Positions 28,095-37,542 of a stretch of 64,000 nt of DNA are shown one piece after another. Every line of letters starts with the position of its first letter. Position 1 is the first letter of the stretch. The stretch lies in NCBI RefSeq assembly GCF_003966155.1, contig NZ_RXNS01000005.1, forward strand, positions 1 through 64,000, read 5' to 3'. Below the pieces are notes generated by a model. That model was given only the letters and a program-made list of their open reading frames with translations, ran no database searches and was not told the origin of the DNA. The DNA comes from Halomonas nitroreducens. Its GTDB lineage: Bacteria; Pseudomonadota; Gammaproteobacteria; Pseudomonadales; Halomonadaceae. The translations under genes and the position numbers were made by a program.

Positions 28095-28099
28095 GTTTC
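28086..28099. promoter_or_regulatory. PsrA-like operator before fadD
   Basis: CAAACGTAAGTTTC fits the pattern reported for PsrA-type fatty-acid repressors, (G/C)AAAC-N2-4-GTTT(G/C). It lies 95 bases before the fadD ATG and overlaps the amidotransferase stop. A second such box precedes the acyl-CoA dehydrogenase at 58617. Confidence 0.45.
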
Positions 28100-28193
28100 A
28101 ATCGTTCGTTTTACAGCGTGGAAGCCGCTGGTATAAGGTAGGTTCAGAACAACAAGGATCGACCGGCAGGTCGAACACAGTGTGGAGAATGCC

Positions 28194-29873
28194 ATGAGCG
28201 AGCAAGTGACCCCTGCCATCCTCAGTGGCCCGGAGCTGGAAGGCACCGAGGCCTACTCGTCGGTGATGGATGTCTTCCATGCCTCCGTGCGACGTTTCGC
28301 CGGCAAGCCGGCCTTCAGCTGCATGGGCCAGACTCTGAGCTATGGCGAGCTCGACCGTCTGTCCGGCGACTTCGCCGCCTGGCTGCAGCACGAGACCGAC
28401 CTGAAGCCCGGTGACCGCGTCGCCATCCAGCTGCCCAACGTGCTGCAGTTCCCGGTCGCGGTGTTCGGGGCGCTGCGGGCCGGCATGGTCGTGGTCAATA
28501 CCAACCCGCTCTATACCGAGCGGGAGATGGCCCACCAGTTCAAGGATGCCGGGGCCCGGGCCATCGTCATCCTCGCCAACATGGCCGACAAGCTCGAGCA
28601 CGTGCTCGAGCGCACCGACATCGAGCACGTGGTGGTGACCCAGCTCGCCGACCTGCACGGTTTCCCCAAGCGCCAGCTGATCAATGCGGCGGTCAAGTAC
28701 GTCAAGAAGCTGGTGCCGGCCTATCGTCTGCCGAAGGCGCTGGCCTTCCGCGACGTCCTCAAGCGCGGGGCGGGGCACGGGCACCGCGAGTTCCCGCGCG
28801 AGGCCGAGGACATCGCCGCCCTGCAGTACACCGGCGGCACCACGGGGCTCGCCAAGGGCGCCATGCTGACCCACCGCAACCTGGTGGCCAACATGCTCCA
28901 GGCCCGCCAGGCGATCGGCAAGGGGCTGACGGACGGCGAGGAGACCATCATCGCGCCGCTGCCGGTCTATCACATCTACACCTTCACGGTGAACTGCCTG
29001 TTCATGATGGAGACCGGCAACCACACGGTGCTGATCACCAATCCGCGTGATCTGGACGGCTTCGTCAAGGAGCTGAGGTCGCTCAGGTTCACCGGCTTCG
29101 TGGGGCTCAATACCCTGTTCAACGCCCTGTGCAACCGCGAGGACTTCCGCCGGCTGGACTTCTCCTCGCTGCACCTGACCATCTCCGGCGGCATGGCCCT
29201 GACCCGGGCCGTGGCCCAGCGCTGGGAGCAGGTCACCGGTTGCCCGGTGGCCGAGGGCTATGGCCTGACCGAGACCTCGCCGATCGTCAGCTTCAACCCC
29301 ATCGACGCCATCCAGCTCGGCACCATCGGCCGGCCGGTGGCCGGTACCTCGGTGAAGGTCGTGGACCTGGACAACCGGGCGTTGCCCAGCGACCAGCCCG
29401 GCGAGCTCTGCGTCAAGGGCCCTCAGGTCATGAAGGGCTACTGGAACCGCGATGAGGAGACCGCCAAGGCCATCGATGACGAGGGCTGGTTCCGTACCGG
29501 CGACATCGCGGTCCTCCAGGATGATGGCTACATCCGTATCGTCGATCGCAAGAAGGACATGATCCTCGTCTCGGGCTTCAACGTGTATCCCAACGAGATC
29601 GAGGACGTGGTGGCCATGCACCCGGGAGTGGTGGAATCCGCCGCGGTGGGCGTAACGGACGACAACAGCGGCGAGGCGATCAAGCTCTTCGTGGTGGCCC
29701 GGGATCCGGACCTCGATGCCGACACGCTGCGCCGCTGGTGCAAGAACGAGCTCACCGCCTACAAGGTGCCGCGTTTCGTCGAGTTCCGCGACGAGTTGCC
29801 CAAGACCAATGTGGGCAAGGTGTTGCGGCGCCAGCTGCGCGACGAGGATGCGCGGAAGACGGCAGAGGCGTGA
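28194..29873 (+). CDS. fadD: Long-chain fatty acid-CoA ligase
   Basis: This 559-residue ANL-superfamily enzyme activates long-chain fatty acids at the inner membrane. It has the AMP-binding loop YTGGTTGLAKG, GYGLTETSP, WFRTGDIA and the C-terminal lysine motif PKTNVGKVLRR. E. coli FadD has 561 residues. The ATG at 28194 has TGGAGA six bases upstream and is preferred to GTG at 28182. The nearby AAAC-N4-GTTT box suggests repression that is lifted by fatty acids. Confidence 0.93.
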   Translation: MSEQVTPAILSGPELEGTEAYSSVMDVFHASVRRFAGKPAFSCMGQTLSYGELDRLSGDFAAWLQHETDLKPGDRVAIQLPNVLQFPVAVFGALRAGMVVVNTNPLYTEREMAHQFKDAGARAIVILANMADKLEHVLERTDIEHVVVTQLADLHGFPKRQLINAAVKYVKKLVPAYRLPKALAFRDVLKRGAGHGHREFPREAEDIAALQYTGGTTGLAKGAMLTHRNLVANMLQARQAIGKGLTDGEETIIAPLPVYHIYTFTVNCLFMMETGNHTVLITNPRDLDGFVKELRSLRFTGFVGLNTLFNALCNREDFRRLDFSSLHLTISGGMALTRAVAQRWEQVTGCPVAEGYGLTETSPIVSFNPIDAIQLGTIGRPVAGTSVKVVDLDNRALPSDQPGELCVKGPQVMKGYWNRDEETAKAIDDEGWFRTGDIAVLQDDGYIRIVDRKKDMILVSGFNVYPNEIEDVVAMHPGVVESAAVGVTDDNSGEAIKLFVVARDPDLDADTLRRWCKNELTAYKVPRFVEFRDELPKTNVGKVLRRQLRDEDARKTAEA

Positions 29874-30081
29874 GACAGGCAACACGGGCTGTCCAAGACG
29901 CCAGCGTGTCCAGGGCGCCATCGGGGGCCGCAAGCCGCCTTCGCCGACGGCGTGACACGTCCCAGTGGCGCGGGGCCTGAGGTCTGTTGTCGCGCCGGCA
30001 TTGAAAGCACGCCTCGGCGCTACCAGTGTCCGAGTCATGGGGCATCACATCCGCCCCAGTCGACGACCCAAGGAGTGACTG

Positions 30082-31443
30082 TTGCGCATCGAGAAGATCA
30101 AGTCGGAAGGCGTCGCCCACCTGTCCTACATGGTGATTGATGGCCAGGCGGCCGCCGTGATCGACCCTCGGCGCGATATCGATGTCTATCTCGAAAACGC
30201 CAGGCGGCATGGCGCCAATATCACCCATGTCTTCGAGACCCACCGCAACGAGGACTATGTCGTGGGGTCGCGCAGCCTGGCCGAGGTGACCGGGGCGACA
30301 GTGTTGCATGGCCAGGCCGGGCGGGTGGACCACGCGCAACCGGTCACCGACGGCGAGCACTTCGACATCGGCAAGGCCCGATTGGGGGTGCTGGAAACGC
30401 CGGGCCATACCCTGGACAGTATCTCGCTGACCCTGGCCGATCGCGATTTCGGCGATGCGCCGGTGGCGGTGTTTACGGGAGATACGCTGTTCATCGGGGA
30501 CGTGGGGCGCACGGACTTCTACCCGGAGCGCCGCGAGGAAATGGCCGGCAAGCTCTATGACAGTCTCTTCGACAATCTGCTGCCGCTGGGCGATGGGGTC
30601 CAGCTCTATCCCGCCCATGGCGCGGGCTCGGTGTGTGGCAGCGGGATGGCCGAGCGCGAGTTCTCCACCCTCGGCTATGAGCGGCGCTGCAATCCCATGC
30701 TCCAGCTCGACCGCAACGCGTTCATCCGGACCAAGAGTCAGGAGCACCACTACCAGCCCCCCTATTTCCGTCGCATGGAGGCCCTGAATGACCGGGGTGT
30801 CGAGCATGATGCGCTGCCACGGCCGCGCGCCTTGCCTCCCGGCCCGTTCGCCGAGCGCTGCAGTGACGACATGACCGTGCTCGACCTGCGCACGCCCGAG
30901 GCCTTCTGTGGCGCGCACATCCCGGGGAGCCTGTCCATGCCCACGGCAGTGGCGCCTGGCTATATCGGTTGGCTGGTCTCCTACGACACGCCGCTGGGAC
31001 TGGTCCTGGACGATGACGCGGATCTCGACCGGGCATTGCGTGAGCTGTACCGGCTGGGCTATGACCGTGTGGAGGCCTATCTGACGCCCGGAATGACGGC
31101 CTGGGAGGCGAGTGGCGCCGACTACGCGGTGGTGCCCACCATCGCGGCCTCGACGCTGAAACAACGCTATGAGCAGGGCGAGGACTTCGTGCTGCTGGAT
31201 GTTCGCGGCATCGAAGAGTACGAGGCCGGCCACCTGCCCGATGCCATGCATGTCTATCTCGGTCATCTACCCGACCGGCTCGATGAGCTGCCGCGGGGAA
31301 TCCCGATCGTGACCTTCTGCGGCAGCGGCAAGCGCGCGGCCGTCGCGGCCTCCCTCCTGAAGCGCCATGGCTTCGACCAGGTGGAGAACTGCCTGGGCTC
31401 GATGGCGGCGTGCCAGGCGGTGGGCTGCCGCATTACCGACTGA
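30082..31443 (+). CDS. Metallo-beta-lactamase fold protein with two rhodanese domains
   Basis: The protein has 453 residues. Residues 1-235 form a persulfide dioxygenase-like hydrolase, with FETHRNEDYVVG where HxHxDH is usual, later ETPGHTLDS, FTGDTLFIGDVGRTD and LYPAHGAGS. Two rhodanese domains follow (about 265-345 and 355-450). Only the second has a catalytic-loop cysteine (VTFCGSGKRAA). It probably acts on persulfides or thiosulfate. The TTG start at 30082 is supported by AAGGAG at 30070-30075. The altered metal motif means activity should not be assumed. Confidence 0.85.
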   Translation: MRIEKIKSEGVAHLSYMVIDGQAAAVIDPRRDIDVYLENARRHGANITHVFETHRNEDYVVGSRSLAEVTGATVLHGQAGRVDHAQPVTDGEHFDIGKARLGVLETPGHTLDSISLTLADRDFGDAPVAVFTGDTLFIGDVGRTDFYPERREEMAGKLYDSLFDNLLPLGDGVQLYPAHGAGSVCGSGMAEREFSTLGYERRCNPMLQLDRNAFIRTKSQEHHYQPPYFRRMEALNDRGVEHDALPRPRALPPGPFAERCSDDMTVLDLRTPEAFCGAHIPGSLSMPTAVAPGYIGWLVSYDTPLGLVLDDDADLDRALRELYRLGYDRVEAYLTPGMTAWEASGADYAVVPTIAASTLKQRYEQGEDFVLLDVRGIEEYEAGHLPDAMHVYLGHLPDRLDELPRGIPIVTFCGSGKRAAVAASLLKRHGFDQVENCLGSMAACQAVGCRITD

Positions 31444-31469
31444 TCCCGGACATCCTCGACAGGGAGCGA

Positions 31470-31475
31470 TATAAT
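31470..31475 (+). promoter_or_regulatory. -10 box of hrpA
   Basis: A perfect TATAAT lies at 31470-31475, with a weak CGGACA at -35 (31447-31452) and 17 bases between. Transcription would start near 31482, inside the left arm of the hairpin at 31478-31510. Confidence 0.5.
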
Positions 31476-31477
31476 CG

Positions 31478-31510
31478 GCGATTTGCCCCGGGTGTCCCGG
31501 GGCAAATCGC
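31478..31510 (+). promoter_or_regulatory. Perfect 15-bp hairpin in the hrpA leader
   Basis: GCGATTTGCCCCGGG (31478-31492), a TGT loop and the exact reverse complement (31496-31510) form a very stable stem. No T-run follows, so it is a poor classical terminator for the gene upstream. It lies 26 bases before the hrpA TTG start and close behind a TATAAT box, so it would be at or near the 5' end of the hrpA mRNA. Confidence 0.65.
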
Positions 31511-31536
31511 GTCGTGTTTCACTCGATGAGGTTTCC

Positions 31537-34500
31537 TTGAGCACCACCATATCCGACCAAGCATCCTCCGATCGCCAGGCGCTGGACACGCTCGAACGAG
31601 AGCTCGATGACGTGCTGCTGCGCGACGCCCATCGTCTGAGCAAGCGTCTCGCCGGTCTGGCCAGGCGTTGCCGGCAGGGCAAGCCCGTGGATCGTGGACT
31701 CGCCGAGGTACGCCGCGACATCGAACGCTCCCGGGAGCGAGTGGCCGAGCGAGCCCGGCGTCCGGTGCACCTCGACTACCCCGAGCAGCTGCCGGTGGCC
31801 GAGCGACGCGGCGATATCCTGGCGGCACTGCGCGACCACCAGGTGGTGGTGGTGGCCGGCGAGACCGGCTCGGGCAAGACCACCCAGCTGCCCAAGCTGT
31901 GCCTGGAGCTGGGCCTCGGCAAGCGCGGGCTGATCGGCCACACCCAGCCGCGGCGCCTGGCCGCCCGCTCGGTCGCCAATCGCCTGGCCGAGGAGATGCA
32001 GGTGCCCATGGGGCAGCAGGTCGGCTATCAGGTTCGCTTCACCGACCAGACCGACGACGCCACCCTGGTCAAGCTGATGACCGACGGCATCCTGCTGGCG
32101 GAGACCCGCCACGATCCGGATCTGACCCGCTACGAGGCGATCATCATCGACGAGGCTCACGAGCGCAGCCTCAATATCGACTTCCTGCTCGGCTACCTCA
32201 AGCGGTTGCTGGACCGGCGTCCGGACCTCAAGGTGATCATCACCTCGGCGACCATCGACGTGGACCGTTTCGCCGAGCATTTCGCGCTGCCGGGCCCGGA
32301 CGGCACGCCGCGCCCGGCGCCGGTGGTCGAGGTCTCGGGGCGCACCTACCCGGTGGAGGTGCGCTACCGCCCGCTGATCCGCGACGCGGAGGACGAGGCG
32401 GACCGCACCCTCCAGGAGGGCATCCTGCATGCGGTGGAGGAGATCGAGGCCGTGGAGCGCGAGAAGCGCTGGTTCCATGGGCCCCGGGACATCCTGGTGT
32501 TCCTGCCCGGCGAGCGGGAGATCCGCGAGACCGCCGACACCCTGCGCCGCGCCGATCTCAAGGGCACCGAGATCCTGCCGCTCTATGCGCGGCTGTCCAA
32601 TGCCGAGCAGAACCGCGTCTTCGCCTCCCACGCCGGGCGGCGCATCGTGCTGGCCACCAACGTCGCCGAGACCTCGCTCACCGTGCCCGGCATCCGCTAC
32701 GTGATCGATCCCGGCCTGGTGCGTATCAGCCGCTACAGCTACCGGGCCAAGATCCAGCGCCTGCCGGTGGAGCCGGTCAGCCAGGCCAGCGCCGACCAGC
32801 GCAAGGGGCGTTGCGGCCGTGTGGCCGAGGGCGTGTGCATCCGCCTCTACGACGAGGAGGACTACCTCGGCCGACCCGAATTCACCGATCCCGAGATCCG
32901 CCGCACCAACCTGGCCTCGGTGATCCTGTCCATGCTCTCGCTGAAGCTCGGCGACATCGAGGCATTCCCCTTCGTCGACCCGCCCGACTCGCGTTTCGTC
33001 ACCGACGGCTTCCGGCTGTTGTTCGAGCTCGGCGCGGTGGACGAGGGGCAGCGCATCACGCCGCTTGGCCGCAAGCTGGCGCGTCTCCCCATCGATCCGC
33101 GGCTGGCCCGCATGCTGCTGGCCGGTGCCGAGCAGGGCGGGCTGCGCGAGGTGCTGGTGGTAGTCTCGGCGCTGGCCATCCAGGACCCACGGGATCGTCC
33201 CGCCGAGAAGCGCCAGGCGGCCGACCAGGCCCATCGTCGCTGGCAGGACCCGGACTCCGACTTCGTCGGCCTGCTCAATCTCTGGCACGGCTTCGAGGCC
33301 GCCCGCGAGGAACTCTCCGGCAACCGGCTGCGTCGCTGGTGCAAGGATCACTATCTCAACTACCTGCGCCTGCGCGAGTGGCACGATACCTTCCGCCAGC
33401 TGCGCCAGCTGCTGCGTGACATGGACATCGAGGTGCCGGCGCCGACGCCGCTGCCCGCCGGCGATGACGACGGCGAGGCCGCCAAGCAGGCGCGCCGCGA
33501 GGGCGCCGTGCGGCTGCACCAGGCGCTGCTGCCGGGGCTGCTCTCGCATCTCGGCCACTTCCTGGAGAATCGCGAGTACCAGGGGGCGCGCAACCGCAAG
33601 TTCATGATCCACCCGGGCTCGGGGCTGGCCAAGAAGACGCCCAAGTGGGTGATGGCCTTCGAGCTGGTCGAGACCTCGAAGCTGTTCGCCCGCACCGTGG
33701 CGAGGATCGACCCGGCCTGGATCGAGCCGCTGGCCGGCCACCTGGTCAAGCGCAGCTACAGCGAGCCGCATTGGGAGATGAAGCGTGCCCAGGTGGTGGC
33801 CTTCGAGCAGGTGACCCTCTTCGGCCTGCCCATCGTCGCCCGGCGCAAGGTGCATTTCGGGGCGATCGATCCGGCACAGTCGAGAGAACTCTTTATCCGC
33901 CGGGCCCTGGTGGAGGGCGAGTACCGCACCCGCGGCGAGTTCTTCGCCCACAATCGGGCCCTGGTGGAGGAGATCGAGGACCTCGAGGACCGCGCCCGCA
34001 AGCGCGATATCCTGGTCGACGAGGAGGCGCTGTTCGACTTCTACGACGCCCGGATTCCCGAGGACATCGTCAATGGTAAGGGCTTCGAGGCCTGGCGCAA
34101 GCAGGCCGAACGCGAGGCCCCGGACATCCTCAAGTTCGACCGTGGCGCGCTGCTTGCCCGCGAGGCCGAGGAGGTCACTCAGGCGCAGTATCCCGACGAG
34201 CTCCTGCTCAACGGCGTGCTCTATCCGCTGAGCTATCATTTTGCCCCGGGAGCCCCCGACGATGGCGTGACCCTGACGGTGCCGGCGGCCATGCTGCCGC
34301 AGCTGCCTCTGGCGCGACTGGAATGGCTGGTGCCGGGGCTGTTGCGTGACAAGTGCATCGCCCTGCTCAAGTCGTTGCCCAAGTCGATCCGCCGCCAGGT
34401 GGTACCGATCCCCGACTGGGTGGACGCCGCCCTGCAGGCCATGACACCCGACGACACTCCCCTCAGCGAGGCGCTCGGCGAGTTCCTGCGGCGCAAGACC

Positions 34501-35547
34501 GGGGTGCGCCTGCATCCCGACGACTGGCGCCTGGACCAGCTCGAGCCCCACCTGGTGATGAATCTGCGCGTGGTCGACCACGAGGGCCGCAAGCTCGGCC
34601 AGGGACGCGATGCCCGGGCCCTGGAGCAGCGCTTCGAAGCGGCGGCCGGGGCGGGGGCCCGGGCGCTGGCCGAGCAGGCCAGTGACGCGCCGACCCTGGA
34701 GACCCTGCCGGAGACCCCGCTGCCGGAGTCGCGGGTCACCACCCAGGCCGGCATCCGCGTCGAGGCCTACCCGGCGGTGGTGCCGGAGCATGATGCCCTG
34801 CGCGTCGAGCTCTTCGACCATCCCGACAAGGCCCGGGAGGCGCATCGCCGCGGGGTGGTCCGGGCGGCGATGGCTCGGCTGCCCGATCAGGTGCGTGCCA
34901 TCGAGCGCCTGGCCGGGCTCAAGCCCTGCGCGCTGCTGTTCGCCAAGGTCGGCACCCGGCGCCAGCTCACCGAGGACGTGGTGGCCGCGGTCTTCCAGCA
35001 GGTGGTGGCGGCGGACCCCCTGCCGCGTTCCCGTGACGCCCTGGAGGCCCGCCTCGAGGCCGCCCGCCACGAGCTGGTGCCGCGTGCCGAGGCGCTGCTC
35101 GCGACCCTGAAGCAGGCGCTGGAAGGCCACCTGGCGGTGACCAAGGCGTTGAAGGGCAACCTGAACCTGTCCCTGGCACTGGTATACAGTGACCTCAAGG
35201 CCCAGATGCAGCGCCTGGTGCATCCCGGCTTCGTCTGCGCGGCGGGCGACTGGCTGGCGGAATACCCGCGCTATATGGAGGCCGCGCTGATCCGGCTTGA
35301 GAAGGCCCCCCGGGAACGCATGCGCGACCAGATGCACATGCAGGAGGTACAGGACTTCGAGGCCCGCCTGGCCGCCCGCCGCGACAGCGAGCGCCGTGGT
35401 CAGGTCGAGGACCCGGCGCTGGTCGAGTTCGGCTGGTGGATCGAGGAGCTGCGTGTCTCGCTCTTCGCCCAGCAGCTGGGAACCCGGATGCCGGTCTCCA
35501 CGAAGCGCCTCGAGAAACGCTGGGCGGAACTCACCGGCCGGGCCTGA
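31537..35547 (+). CDS. hrpA: ATP-dependent RNA helicase HrpA
   Basis: This protein of about 1336 residues is a DEAH-box helicase. It has Walker A (GETGSGKTTQLP), the DEAH motif (IIIDEAHERSLN), SAT (IITSATID) and motif VI (QRKGRCGRVAEG), then the HA2/OB-fold and the long C-terminal HrpA-specific region. E. coli HrpA has 1300 residues. It acts on structured mRNA and ribosomes. The TTG at 31537 with GAGG just upstream is the likely start; an in-frame TTG at 31483 falls inside the leader hairpin. Confidence 0.94.
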   Translation: MSTTISDQASSDRQALDTLERELDDVLLRDAHRLSKRLAGLARRCRQGKPVDRGLAEVRRDIERSRERVAERARRPVHLDYPEQLPVAERRGDILAALRDHQVVVVAGETGSGKTTQLPKLCLELGLGKRGLIGHTQPRRLAARSVANRLAEEMQVPMGQQVGYQVRFTDQTDDATLVKLMTDGILLAETRHDPDLTRYEAIIIDEAHERSLNIDFLLGYLKRLLDRRPDLKVIITSATIDVDRFAEHFALPGPDGTPRPAPVVEVSGRTYPVEVRYRPLIRDAEDEADRTLQEGILHAVEEIEAVEREKRWFHGPRDILVFLPGEREIRETADTLRRADLKGTEILPLYARLSNAEQNRVFASHAGRRIVLATNVAETSLTVPGIRYVIDPGLVRISRYSYRAKIQRLPVEPVSQASADQRKGRCGRVAEGVCIRLYDEEDYLGRPEFTDPEIRRTNLASVILSMLSLKLGDIEAFPFVDPPDSRFVTDGFRLLFELGAVDEGQRITPLGRKLARLPIDPRLARMLLAGAEQGGLREVLVVVSALAIQDPRDRPAEKRQAADQAHRRWQDPDSDFVGLLNLWHGFEAAREELSGNRLRRWCKDHYLNYLRLREWHDTFRQLRQLLRDMDIEVPAPTPLPAGDDDGEAAKQARREGAVRLHQALLPGLLSHLGHFLENREYQGARNRKFMIHPGSGLAKKTPKWVMAFELVETSKLFARTVARIDPAWIEPLAGHLVKRSYSEPHWEMKRAQVVAFEQVTLFGLPIVARRKVHFGAIDPAQSRELFIRRALVEGEYRTRGEFFAHNRALVEEIEDLEDRARKRDILVDEEALFDFYDARIPEDIVNGKGFEAWRKQAEREAPDILKFDRGALLAREAEEVTQAQYPDELLLNGVLYPLSYHFAPGAPDDGVTLTVPAAMLPQLPLARLEWLVPGLLRDKCIALLKSLPKSIRRQVVPIPDWVDAALQAMTPDDTPLSEALGEFLRRKTGVRLHPDDWRLDQLEPHLVMNLRVVDHEGRKLGQGRDARALEQRFEAAAGAGARALAEQASDAPTLETLPETPLPESRVTTQAGIRVEAYPAVVPEHDALRVELFDHPDKAREAHRRGVVRAAMARLPDQVRAIERLAGLKPCALLFAKVGTRRQLTEDVVAAVFQQVVAADPLPRSRDALEARLEAARHELVPRAEALLATLKQALEGHLAVTKALKGNLNLSLALVYSDLKAQMQRLVHPGFVCAAGDWLAEYPRYMEAALIRLEKAPRERMRDQMHMQEVQDFEARLAARRDSERRGQVEDPALVEFGWWIEELRVSLFAQQLGTRMPVSTKRLEKRWAELTGRA

Positions 35548-35610
35548 TCGCTGCGATCGAGCCCCGCGCCATACCCGGCGGCAGGCCCGTTCGCCCCATG
35601 GAGACGATGT

Positions 35611-36723
35611 ATGACTGATGTGGTAATCACCGGCACGGGCCTCTTCACCCCTCCCCATGCCGTCGACAACGCGGCCCTGGTGAGCGCCTTCAATACCTGG
35701 GTCGATGCCGAGAATGCGCGGCGACGCGCGGCCGGCGAGCCGGCGACCCTCGAGCCGTCGAGCAGTGAGTTCATCGTCAAGGCTTCGGGTATCCACAGCC
35801 GCTACGTGCTGGATGCCGAGGGTATTCTCGACCCCGAGCGCATGCGCCCCCGGCTGCCGGCGCGAGACAACGACAGCCCGTCCCTCCAGTGCGAGATGGG
35901 CCTCGCCGCCGCCCGTCAGGCCATGGAGGCGGCCTCGGTTGCCGCCGGCGACATCGACCTGGTCATCGTCGCCTGCTCGAACCTGGAGCGCGCCTATCCT
36001 GCCGTGGCCGTCGAGCTGCAGGCGGCGCTGGGCGCCGGCGGCTATGCCTTCGACATGAACGTGGCCTGCAGCTCGGCCACCTTCGCCATCGAGACCGCGG
36101 CCAATGCCATTCGCGCCGGCGGAGCGACCCGCGCCCTGGTGGTCAACCCCGAGATCTGCTCGGCGCATCTCAACTTCCGGGACCGCGACAGCCACTTCAT
36201 CTTCGGCGATGCCTGCACGGCCATCGTGCTCGAGGCCGATGCCCTGGCCACTGCCGAGGCCCGCTTCACGGTGCTCGGCACCCGGCTGGTGACCCGCTTC
36301 TCGAACGCCATCCGCAACAATGCGGGCTTTCTCAATCGCGTCACCGACAGCGACCCGCTGGCGGCGGACAAGCTCTTCGTCCAGGAGGGGCGGCGCGTGT
36401 TCAAGGAGGTCTGCCCGCTGGTGGCGGCGCTGATCGGCGAGCACCTCGCTTCGCTCTCGCTGTCGGGGGATGATCTCAGTCGGCTCTGGCTGCACCAGGC
36501 CAACCGTCACATGAATGACCTCATCGCCCGGCGCGTGCTGGGCCGCGAGCCGGCGCCAAGCGAGGCGCCGATCATCCTCGACCGCTACGCCAATACCAGT
36601 TCGGCGGGCTCGATCATCGCCTTCCACCTGCATCGCGACGATCTCGAGGCCGGGGATGTCGGGGTGGTGTGTTCCTTTGGCGCGGGCTACAGTGCCGGCA
36701 GCGTCGTGGTACGGCGACGTTGA
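35611..36723 (+). CDS. FabH-like beta-ketoacyl-ACP synthase III
   Basis: This 370-residue condensing enzyme has the Cys-His-Asn triad: C143 in MNVACSSATFAIE, His in LWLHQANRHM and Asn in RYANTSSAGS. It is longer than E. coli FabH (317) and has an inserted N-terminal segment, as in Pseudomonas PA3286-type enzymes that feed medium-chain acyl-CoA into fatty acid synthesis. The substrate chain length is inference. It follows hrpA by 63 bases and precedes mlaA by 42. Confidence 0.87.
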   Translation: MTDVVITGTGLFTPPHAVDNAALVSAFNTWVDAENARRRAAGEPATLEPSSSEFIVKASGIHSRYVLDAEGILDPERMRPRLPARDNDSPSLQCEMGLAAARQAMEAASVAAGDIDLVIVACSNLERAYPAVAVELQAALGAGGYAFDMNVACSSATFAIETAANAIRAGGATRALVVNPEICSAHLNFRDRDSHFIFGDACTAIVLEADALATAEARFTVLGTRLVTRFSNAIRNNAGFLNRVTDSDPLAADKLFVQEGRRVFKEVCPLVAALIGEHLASLSLSGDDLSRLWLHQANRHMNDLIARRVLGREPAPSEAPIILDRYANTSSAGSIIAFHLHRDDLEAGDVGVVCSFGAGYSAGSVVVRRR

Positions 36724-36765
36724 TGCAAGGACCAAGGAACCAAGTGCAGGGAGACCACTGACGCA

Positions 36766-37530
36766 ATGAGCCCATCATTCCCGAGCCGGAAGGCCGCCGC
36801 GGCGCTGCTCGCCGTGGCCGTGCTCTCGGGCTGCGCCTCCACGGCGACCAGCCGCCAGGCCCAGCCGGAGGACCCCTGGGAGGGGTTCAACCGGCAGGTG
36901 TTCGCTTTCAACGACACCCTCGATCGCTATGCCCTGAAGCCGGCCGCACAGGGCTATCGCTTCGTGACACCGGATCCGGTGGAGACCGGGGTGGGCAATT
37001 TCTTCGCGAACCTCGGCGAGCTGCGTACCACCCTCAACAGCCTGCTGCAGGGCAAGCCCGGCAACGCCGGCATCGCCACCGGCCGCTTCCTGATCAATTC
37101 CACTGTGGGGGTGCTGGGGCTATTCGACGTGGCTTCGCACATGGAACTGGTGGGCCGCGAGGAGGACTTCGGCCAGACCCTGGCGGTCTGGGGGGTGGGC
37201 GAGGGGCCCTATGTGGTGCTGCCGCTGCTGGGGCCGAGCACGGTGCGGGATACCGCCGGCCTGCCCGTGGACTCCTATACCTACCCGCTGACCTATGTTG
37301 AAGAGGACAAGGTACGGCTTTCCCTGCGTGCTCTGGATGTGATCGACACGCGGGCGGGCCTTCTCGACCAGGAGCGGCTGATTCGCGGGGATCGCTACAG
37401 CTTCATCCGCGACAGCTGGCTGCAGCGCCGACGCTTCGAAGTCAATGATGGCGAGCTGGGCGAGGATCCGTTCGCCAGTGACGAGTTCGACTTCGATGAT
37501 GCCGACTTTGATGACGCCTTCGCCGAATGA
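36766..37530 (+). CDS. mlaA: MlaA family outer-membrane lipoprotein
   Basis: This 254-residue lipoprotein has the lipobox LSGC (Cys23) and the family core PWEGFNRQVFAFNDTLDRY and the YVVLPLLGPS segment. MlaA, in the outer membrane, removes misplaced phospholipids and hands them to the Mla pathway. The C-terminus is unusually acidic (repeated Asp-Phe-Asp). The other mla genes are not in this window, which is normal for mlaA. Confidence 0.92.
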   Translation: MSPSFPSRKAAAALLAVAVLSGCASTATSRQAQPEDPWEGFNRQVFAFNDTLDRYALKPAAQGYRFVTPDPVETGVGNFFANLGELRTTLNSLLQGKPGNAGIATGRFLINSTVGVLGLFDVASHMELVGREEDFGQTLAVWGVGEGPYVVLPLLGPSTVRDTAGLPVDSYTYPLTYVEEDKVRLSLRALDVIDTRAGLLDQERLIRGDRYSFIRDSWLQRRRFEVNDGELGEDPFASDEFDFDDADFDDAFAE

Positions 37531-37542
37531 GGCCATGACGGG

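Noticed and set aside
31519-36735. A 1738-codon open frame on the minus strand opposite hrpA and the FabH-like gene
   Set aside because: It is a shadow frame of high-GC coding sequence. Its product is rich in Gly, His, Gln and Arg with no domain, while the plus strand encodes clear HrpA and synthase motifs.
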